Source: Prevotellaceae bacterium
Lineage (GTDB): Bacteria; Bacteroidota; Bacteroidia; Bacteroidales; Paludibacteraceae
Direction: 5' to 3'
Assembly (NCBI GenBank): GCA_031255055.1
Contig: JAIRTG010000156.1
Location: 1-20,663 of the forward strand
Length of the DNA: 20,663 bases
The notes beneath the pieces were generated by a model. That model did not search any database, was not told the origin of the DNA, and was given only the letters and a program-made list of their open reading frames with translations. Made by a program: the position numbers and the translations under genes. Below are positions 14,528-20,663 of this stretch, piece after piece. The first letter of the stretch is position 1. Every line of letters begins with the position of its first letter.

Positions 14528-15862
14528 TTAATTGCCCAATGAAGCGTTTATCTGTTTCATCAAAGATTTGGCGGCGTCCTTACTGTCATTTTCGACAGAC
14601 CACAATCCCATTCCACCATAATCTTGGCTGACAATATATTCGGCTTTCGCTTTCACTTCATTCAAACCATCGTAGAACAACCCATTGTCAACATTTATAT
14701 TGTTTGTTTCATGTGCGTTGGGATATTCATCACATATCGCCCTGTATCCTCTGTATTCTGTAAACTGCCAAAGGTTTCCCCAAGTATATTCACTTATATC
14801 GCCAAAATATCGAAGGCCAAAAGCCGGCGCTACCGGATTTATTTTTTCTTTTCCAATTCCTTTTCCTGTCCAGTAGTCGATATTATCTGTAAACATCCAA
14901 AAGGACGCATGAGGCCCCGGAATAAGGTCTTCTCCTCCAAACGCTAAGATATTGATCCAGTCGTATTCAGGAACAGTCACTACCTCATCCAAAGCGCTTC
15001 TTGTCCCACCGGCTACCATCGACATTGTGAGTAGAAAGTCGCCTCTATCGGTTGTTTCGGGAGCTTGTGCGGCAAGTTCCTCATAAAATTCCCTCAACGC
15101 CGCCGGATTATCAAAAACGCCGGTTTCGGACGCTTTGTCCATGTAAATATTGATCCCATCGAACCCATTCGTATTTACAAACCGAAGCATCTCGTTTATC
15201 AAATCCTGCCTTACTGTCGGACTTATCGCGGCATTGTAAAAATCATAGCTTCCATATACCGTCGCACCGCTTACATAACTGCCCAAAGCGCCCGAAAAAT
15301 CCATCAACACATAAATACCATTGTTGTGGGCCGTTGTGATAAGCGCACTGATATTCGGGCCGTTTTCAAATTCAAAATTAGGCGCACCGCTCTGCTGAAC
15401 GACAGACGACGTGAGGATTACATGCGTGACCTCGTCCCACTGAATGTCGGACACACTGCCGTTAATACTCAAAAATGCAACCGACCGCTTGGTGTATGTT
15501 TTCGGAACAAACGGTTTCGCAATGACCAAATTGGCCATTCGATGATTTTTTACGCCGTTTCTTGCCACTTCAAAACGCAGGACAAATTCTCCGAACTCTG
15601 TGATTTCATACTCCAGTGTTTTTTCCGTCGAAATCACCTTGTCTCCCAATGTCCAAATATAGGTTGCACCGTCAGCAGGCGATATTTCGGGGTATAACCT
15701 GATCGTGTCTCCTGTTGAAAAAACCATATCTTTTTGCCAGTCTATATAAATCCGGGGCACATCCGATTCCCCGAATACCGGATTATCGGCGCTATCGCTT
15801 CCGCACGAAAAAAAGAGAAATAGCGGAGCAAGTATAAATAATAGATCTTTTATTTTTTTCAT
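14528..15862 (-). CDS. GH18-fold surface lipoprotein with altered active site, likely glycan-binding
   Basis: The 444-residue protein has a lipoprotein signal peptide with the lipid-accepting Cys at residue 20 (LFLFFSC), an Ig/PKD-like domain at about 30-117, then a GH18-type barrel (chitinase/endo-beta-N-acetylglucosaminidase family) to the C-terminus. GH18 enzymes need DxxDxDxE on strand 4, where the Glu is the acid/base and the preceding Asp positions the substrate acetamido group. Here the segment is FDGINIYMD, residues 234-242: D235 is kept, but N238, Y240 and D242 replace Asp, Asp and Glu. Catalysis is therefore doubtful, and a binding role like that of SusE/SusF-type surface proteins is more likely. 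As the last gene of the SusC-SusD operon it suggests a GlcNAc-containing glycan as ligand. Confidence 0.82.
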   Translation of the reverse strand: MKKIKDLLFILAPLFLFFSCGSDSADNPVFGESDVPRIYIDWQKDMVFSTGDTIRLYPEISPADGATYIWTLGDKVISTEKTLEYEITEFGEFVLRFEVARNGVKNHRMANLVIAKPFVPKTYTKRSVAFLSINGSVSDIQWDEVTHVILTSSVVQQSGAPNFEFENGPNISALITTAHNNGIYVLMDFSGALGSYVSGATVYGSYDFYNAAISPTVRQDLINEMLRFVNTNGFDGINIYMDKASETGVFDNPAALREFYEELAAQAPETTDRGDFLLTMSMVAGGTRSALDEVVTVPEYDWINILAFGGEDLIPGPHASFWMFTDNIDYWTGKGIGKEKINPVAPAFGLRYFGDISEYTWGNLWQFTEYRGYRAICDEYPNAHETNNINVDNGLFYDGLNEVKAKAEYIVSQDYGGMGLWSVENDSKDAAKSLMKQINASLGN

Positions 15863-15903
15863 ACGATAATTTTTTTTATTTTATTGTTATTGCCGTCTTG
15901 TAT

Positions 15904-17502
15904 TTATTCCTTATCCCACCACACGCGATTCGTCCAGTCATCCTTTCCACCCATACGAGCAATGGCTTCATCCAAATTTTCTTTATTTTTCATCTGCTCT
16001 TCAAGCGGATATTCCAAGCGGCGGGGGAATTGTCCGTTTGTATTATTTTTGCCCGGTTCTACGTTTTTAAATTTCAAATCGGGCATTCCGGTTCTTCGCC
16101 AGTTTCCCCAAGTTTCTATCGGGTCAAGAAAATGCAATACCCACAACTGTGTGTTTATCTGCATCAACTCTTCACCCGACTTCAATCTGTTGAAATCAAC
16201 GAATGCCGTTATCGCGTCCTCGTCAAAATTACTTACGCCAAAAAGACTCCATTGTCTGACGGCTGCATCAAGCGCTTCTTCATAATGTGATTGAGCATCG
16301 CCACCCCCTACGTTCCATGTTCTCACAGCGGCCTCTGCCATCAAGAATTTAACTTCTGCGTAGCTTATATGGATATAAGGCGCATCTAAAGCCGTTATGT
16401 ATTTTGACGGTTGCAGGCGTTGTTGATTATGGTCGATTGTCACATTCCGTCCGCCGATTTCTATTGTCACGGCAGGTTCCCATATTCCATCGTCCCACGA
16501 AAAATTTTGGGCCGGAAGCGCCATTTCCGCATACGAATTTTTTAGCGCCCTTATTGTTGCCGTAATGTCCGTGCGAGAGGGATCGTTGTAATACGAACCT
16601 GCATAGTATAGCAATCTCGGATCTTTTGCGTTTTCCATTGTTTCTACCAATTCACGGGCAACTCTGAATGTGTTGTTTGCAGGGTCTTCGGGTACAGACA
16701 AGCGGGCCGCCAACCCATTTTGTTTACCTTCGCCCGAAGAGTCCACTTGAGTATTCTCGTGTTTTACATAGCAAATATCGTCGTTCGACTCGAACACGCC
16801 TGCCGCAATAGCTTTCTCGGCTTCCTGACGAGCCAATGCCGGATCGACTTTGATTAATCGCATCGCAATGCGTAAACGCAATGAATTGGCAAATTTTTTC
16901 CATTGAAGAATAGAGCCGTCGTAATACAGGTCATACGTAATCTCATCGCCCGCAGGGTCTAACTGTTCCGAAGCCTCGGCAAGTTCTTTCAAAAGGTCTT
17001 TGTAAATATCCTCCTGCTTATCATATTTCGGCCTGATGACTCCGGAAATGGCGCCCATCCCGGCCTCGAAATAAGGTATGTCGCCGTAAAAATCCGTCAA
17101 TTTATGAAAACATTGTACCTTCAGTATTCTACCGATGGCATTCAGATTGCTTTTTTCGGGAACATCGCTCGTCCGGTGTACAATGTCCACTACATCTCTG
17201 ATGATAATCGGATAATAGGACACCCACATTTGTTCCATGTAGTTGCCGTAGCGCTGACCGCGCCCTCCGTATTCGATAGTACCCCAATAGCCTGTCCATT
17301 GATTCATAAATCCTGCCGGATACGATAAATAACGCGCCCACTCCTGATGGTTTTCAGACTGGCGCATTTGCACCGTCGGAATCATCAATCGAGGATCCAT
17401 ATCTGTTGATTTCGTCGGGTCTGTATTCAAATCATTAAAATCGGTACATCCAAAGAAAAACACGATGGAGCCGATTAAACATAATACTTTATATTTTTTC
17501 AT
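15904..17502 (-). CDS. SusD/RagB-type nutrient-binding lipoprotein
   Basis: The 532-residue protein has a lipoprotein signal peptide with the lipid Cys at residue 19 (FFFGC). The start LNTDPTKS after the signal and the helical TPR-rich body are typical of the SusD-like group that includes the Pfam SusD-like_2 family. Conserved blocks include FHKLTDFYGDIPYFEA, KKFANSLRLRIAMRL and AEVKFLMAEAAVR. SusD forms a lid over the SusC transporter at the cell surface and binds the incoming glycan or peptide. The gene starts 12 bp after the SusC stop and is followed 41 bp later by the GH18-like gene, all on one strand. The substrate cannot be read from the sequence alone. Confidence 0.95.
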   Translation of the reverse strand: MKKYKVLCLIGSIVFFFGCTDFNDLNTDPTKSTDMDPRLMIPTVQMRQSENHQEWARYLSYPAGFMNQWTGYWGTIEYGGRGQRYGNYMEQMWVSYYPIIIRDVVDIVHRTSDVPEKSNLNAIGRILKVQCFHKLTDFYGDIPYFEAGMGAISGVIRPKYDKQEDIYKDLLKELAEASEQLDPAGDEITYDLYYDGSILQWKKFANSLRLRIAMRLIKVDPALARQEAEKAIAAGVFESNDDICYVKHENTQVDSSGEGKQNGLAARLSVPEDPANNTFRVARELVETMENAKDPRLLYYAGSYYNDPSRTDITATIRALKNSYAEMALPAQNFSWDDGIWEPAVTIEIGGRNVTIDHNQQRLQPSKYITALDAPYIHISYAEVKFLMAEAAVRTWNVGGGDAQSHYEEALDAAVRQWSLFGVSNFDEDAITAFVDFNRLKSGEELMQINTQLWVLHFLDPIETWGNWRRTGMPDLKFKNVEPGKNNTNGQFPRRLEYPLEEQMKNKENLDEAIARMGGKDDWTNRVWWDKE

Positions 17503-17514
17503 ACGTCTGTTGTT

Positions 17515-20500
17515 TTAGAATTTAATGTTTACACCTAATCCGAAAGTTCTTCTTGTGGGCAAAGAACCGTATTCAAATCCCTGTCCGTTGCCGTTATTGT
17601 AGTTCGATTCAGGGTCTATGTTGCTCAAATTGGAATAGATCACCCAAAGGTTTCTTCCGTAAGCCGTTACCGACACCGAACGGATGAATGTTTTTGCCAA
17701 TATCTTTGCCGGCAAAGCATAGCTGAAAGTAAGCTCCCGCAGCTTGATGTACGAAGCATCCCGAATGAAAGGCTCCGGGGTGTTATTGTAGATATTGTTC
17801 CAATACGATTGCGGATTTACAGGAATGTCATTGGGTACATATTCCGGATTGTCGTCCGTGCCGATGTTCATCACACCTTTTCCGATGTATCCTCCGGTCG
17901 GCGTCCAGTCGGCGATGGAAATATTTTCCGACAGCCGATTTTCTTCCGATTCATACCATTCTTTACGCCCTTCAAGCGTATTCTTCGACGTCCCATTGGT
18001 ATGCGCTTGCATTGCACTCATTGAGTAAATATCAGCCCCCCACTTCATATCCAACAATACACCTAAATCGAACCCTTTATATGTGAAATGATTAGAGAAT
18101 CCCATCGTAAAGTCGTAATTGCCGTTACCGAGTACGGACAGTTGCCCGTCATAGGTCGGCATACCGTTTTCGAATATGACATTTCCGTTAGGGTCTCTTG
18201 CAAATTTTTGTCCCACTATCACGCCGTACGCCTCGCCTTCCATTGCATAAATGGAGGCCTGCGCCCATCTTGCCGAAGCCAGTTCGTAATTGGGACTTTC
18301 GGGGTGAAGCTCAACGACCTGATTGGTGTTCTTCGCCAGATTGAGCGCCGATGACCAAGTGAAATTTTTCGTTTGTACCGGTTTTCCCGACAGGGAAACT
18401 TCGATACCGCTATTGGTTATCCGTCCCGCATTGATGGTGGATTGTTCATAACCGGCGGTCTTTGAAATCGGTAAAAATAATATCTGGTCAACCGTATTTG
18501 TATTATAATAACCGAAATCCAGCCCCAGACGGTCTTTAAAGAACCGGACATCAAACCCGATTTCGTAGGAATAGGTAGATGTAGGATTCAACTGTTCGGC
18601 CGGGATGCTGTACGATGACACCTGTCCCAAAGGCATTCCCTGTAAGGTGAAATTTCGCAGGCCGTATAATAAATCCAGCATATACGGATTGGTATCGCCG
18701 CCGACTTTCGCCCACGACGCCCGTATTTTACCAAATGACAAGGCGGTCTGCTCTATTTCGAAAAAGCTTGAAAATACAAAACTTCCCGATACGGACGGGT
18801 AAATATAGGGGTCTTTCACCGTAGAACTGCGGTCTCTGCGCAATGTGAAATCCAAAAACGCATAATCTTTATACCCTACATTGACAGCTCCGAAGACCGA
18901 GTTAATCTGTTTCCTGTACAAATTTTGTTCAAGCGTATTGTCAACATAATTGATGATCGACTTCAGATTGGCATCGATCTGTCCCATCCCTTTATTGATA
19001 AACGCCTCGTTGCGGTATTGCATAATATTGGAGCCGATAAAGGCCGAAAGATCCCAATTATTCATCCGCTTATAAAACCGAAGCATCGCCTCAAAATTAG
19101 TTTCCGACACATCAATACTTCTTTCCAACATTTCTCCGGCCTGTTTTCCCGGCGTTGTCATTGGCGTAAATTCGGTCACCCTGAATTTATAAAAGTCAGT
19201 ACCGGCACGCGCTTGCAACGTCAGACAGGGCAATATGTCGTACCGGAATTGAATATGTCCCATCACCCTGTTCTTTGTCGAATAATTGATCATTTCATGT
19301 ATGACCCAGTACGGATTCAGGCGATATTCATTGCCGTTCCATTGATTGTAGCGGCCGTATTCATCTTTGTAACCCGTTGCAAGCCACTGTTGGTCGAAAT
19401 TCGGCGCCAGCCCTATCAATGCGTTTCCGATGTTGTTGGGGTGGTCGGACAGGGCGGGACGATTGTTTACGTTTTCGATAGAATAATTTGCCCTGGCCTC
19501 CACATTCAGTTTCGGCGTGAGGTCGGATGACCCTTTAAACATAAACGTCGTCCGCGACATATCCGAACCCGGAACGATGTCCCAATTTCTCATGTCGGAG
19601 AAAGAAAGGCGGAAATTATTGCTGTCGCTCCCTTTCGATACGGCGATTGAATTGGTGGTCGTAATCCCTGTACGGAAAAACGACAGGATGTTGTTGTTCA
19701 CATTGCCGTACGGTTTGATGTCTCCGTTGTAGATGGGGACGGTGAGCGTCGGGTCTAATTTGGCGCCCCATGCCGTTTGAGTCGATGTTCTGGCGTCGGT
19801 ATATTGCGTCGTCAGCCGTCCCTCCCTGCCTTGTCCGTACTCGCGCTGATAATCGTCGAAAAAAGTGCCCAACATCACCGAGTTGACGTTGAAAGAAACA
19901 TCGACGCTGAAATCGTCCTTTTTCGCCGATTTGGTCGTAATGAGTACGACGCCGTTGGCCGCTCTTGAGCCGTACAATGCGGCGGCAGAGGCTCCTTTTA
20001 GTACCGAGATCGATTCCACGTCGTCGGAACTGATCGAGGCCAACCCATCGCCGTAATCGTATCCTCCCCATTTTTCGGCGCTTCCCAACTGGGTGTTTTC
20101 CATCGGGATACCGTCGATCACGTATAGCGGCAGATTGGAACCCGACAGTTGCGAATTACCGCGTATAATCACGCGGGTGGAACCGGAAGGGCCTCCGCTG
20201 GTAGTCGAGATGTCAACGCCGGCCACTTTTCCCGAAAGCGCCTGAATCATATTCGATTCCCGTCCTGCCGTCACCGCATCTCCTCCGACCTCAGTGACCG
20301 CATAACCCAACGCCCTTGTCTGTCGTTTGATGCCCAAAGCGGTAACGACTACCTCGTCCAACGCAATCCGGTCTTCTTCCATAACGACGTCGAGCCGCAC
20401 CCTGCCGTTGATGCTTACTTCTATGTCCGTCATTCCCAAATGGGTTATCAAAAGCGTAGCATTGGGAGCGCTCACCTTGAACGTAAATTCACCGTTTGCA

Positions 20501-20663
20501 TCGGTAATGGTTCCCGAACTCAACCGTCCGCTTTCTCTGACGGCGGCGCCTATGACAGGTTCATTTTGGGCGTCTTTCACCACGCCTCTCACCGTAAAGC
20601 CCTCCTGAGCCTGAACCTGTATGCACAATAGCAAAAGTACCGATAGCAACGAGCATTTCGCAT
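17515..20663 (-). CDS. SusC/RagA-type TonB-dependent outer-membrane transporter, 5'-partial
   Basis: The frame runs off the right edge; 1048 residues are visible. A TTG at 20647-20649 is in frame within the signal peptide and is unlikely to be the real start, because the open frame continues upstream without an in-frame ATG in the window. Visible parts in order: the end of a signal peptide (LLLLCIQVQAQ), a carboxypeptidase-regulatory-like beta domain (VRGVVKDAQNEPVIGAAV to about residue 95), a TonB-box-like DEVVVTALG, the plug domain (LSGKVAGVDIS, RGNSQLSGSNLPLYVIDGIP, ISVLKGASAAALYGSRAANGVVLITTK) and a long barrel ending FGLGVNIKF. It imports glycan or peptide fragments across the outer membrane, powered by TonB. 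No secretin/TonB N-terminal signalling domain is seen. Confidence 0.95.
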   Translation of the reverse strand, partial: AKCSLLSVLLLLCIQVQAQEGFTVRGVVKDAQNEPVIGAAVRESGRLSSGTITDANGEFTFKVSAPNATLLITHLGMTDIEVSINGRVRLDVVMEEDRIALDEVVVTALGIKRQTRALGYAVTEVGGDAVTAGRESNMIQALSGKVAGVDISTTSGGPSGSTRVIIRGNSQLSGSNLPLYVIDGIPMENTQLGSAEKWGGYDYGDGLASISSDDVESISVLKGASAAALYGSRAANGVVLITTKSAKKDDFSVDVSFNVNSVMLGTFFDDYQREYGQGREGRLTTQYTDARTSTQTAWGAKLDPTLTVPIYNGDIKPYGNVNNNILSFFRTGITTTNSIAVSKGSDSNNFRLSFSDMRNWDIVPGSDMSRTTFMFKGSSDLTPKLNVEARANYSIENVNNRPALSDHPNNIGNALIGLAPNFDQQWLATGYKDEYGRYNQWNGNEYRLNPYWVIHEMINYSTKNRVMGHIQFRYDILPCLTLQARAGTDFYKFRVTEFTPMTTPGKQAGEMLERSIDVSETNFEAMLRFYKRMNNWDLSAFIGSNIMQYRNEAFINKGMGQIDANLKSIINYVDNTLEQNLYRKQINSVFGAVNVGYKDYAFLDFTLRRDRSSTVKDPYIYPSVSGSFVFSSFFEIEQTALSFGKIRASWAKVGGDTNPYMLDLLYGLRNFTLQGMPLGQVSSYSIPAEQLNPTSTYSYEIGFDVRFFKDRLGLDFGYYNTNTVDQILFLPISKTAGYEQSTINAGRITNSGIEVSLSGKPVQTKNFTWSSALNLAKNTNQVVELHPESPNYELASARWAQASIYAMEGEAYGVIVGQKFARDPNGNVIFENGMPTYDGQLSVLGNGNYDFTMGFSNHFTYKGFDLGVLLDMKWGADIYSMSAMQAHTNGTSKNTLEGRKEWYESEENRLSENISIADWTPTGGYIGKGVMNIGTDDNPEYVPNDIPVNPQSYWNNIYNNTPEPFIRDASYIKLRELTFSYALPAKILAKTFIRSVSVTAYGRNLWVIYSNLSNIDPESNYNNGNGQGFEYGSLPTRRTFGLGVNIKF

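Overview
This window reads as chromosomal DNA of a Bacteroidales bacterium (Bacteroidota), most likely from a lineage with a type IX secretion system, such as Porphyromonadaceae, Tannerellaceae or Dysgonomonadaceae relatives. Four things support this: a SusC/SusD pair with a lipoprotein partner, a C-terminal type IX sorting domain on a secreted nuclease, several promoters of the Bacteroidota type (TAnnTTTG at -7), and an uppS-bamA-ompH-ompH cluster. No rRNA, tRNA, CRISPR array, intact insertion sequence or phage gene was seen.

Layout. 1-1127: the 3' part of an uncharacterised protein gene, a perfect hairpin, then an eleven-unit array of 21-bp tandem repeats that abuts a foldable GC-rich element. 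1128-1808: an AT-rich gene for a secreted protein of unknown function. 1860-2951 (minus): a secreted endonuclease I with a type IX sorting tail. 2952-3346: promoters for both flanking genes around a cluster of GC-rich hairpins. 3347-5198: lpxK (lipid A kinase) overlapping a purine nucleoside phosphorylase gene, closed by a terminator. 5385-7070: a fused SpmA/SpmB-type membrane protein followed by ybeY. 7181-12627: one probable operon from a good promoter to a strong terminator, carrying a small beta-barrel protein, uppS, bamA and two ompH/skp chaperone genes. 12628-13161: no credible protein gene, but a promoter-like box and a strong terminator suggest a small RNA. 13162-14424 (minus): a family 2 glycosyltransferase. 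14469-20663 (minus): a glycan-uptake operon of SusC (5' end beyond the window), SusD and a GH18-fold lipoprotein, ended by a terminator.

Most genes serve the cell envelope. LpxK makes lipid A, UppS makes the lipid carrier for peptidoglycan and O-antigen, and BamA with the OmpH/Skp proteins builds outer-membrane barrels. The SusC/SusD/GH18-like proteins sit in the outer membrane to bind and import a glycan. The GH18-like protein has lost the usual catalytic residues, so it is probably a binding protein.

The least explained stretch is 659-1066. There a helically phased 21-bp repeat stays open in the same reading frame as the upstream gene, beyond its TAG stop. The second is the putative small-RNA locus downstream of the bamA operon.
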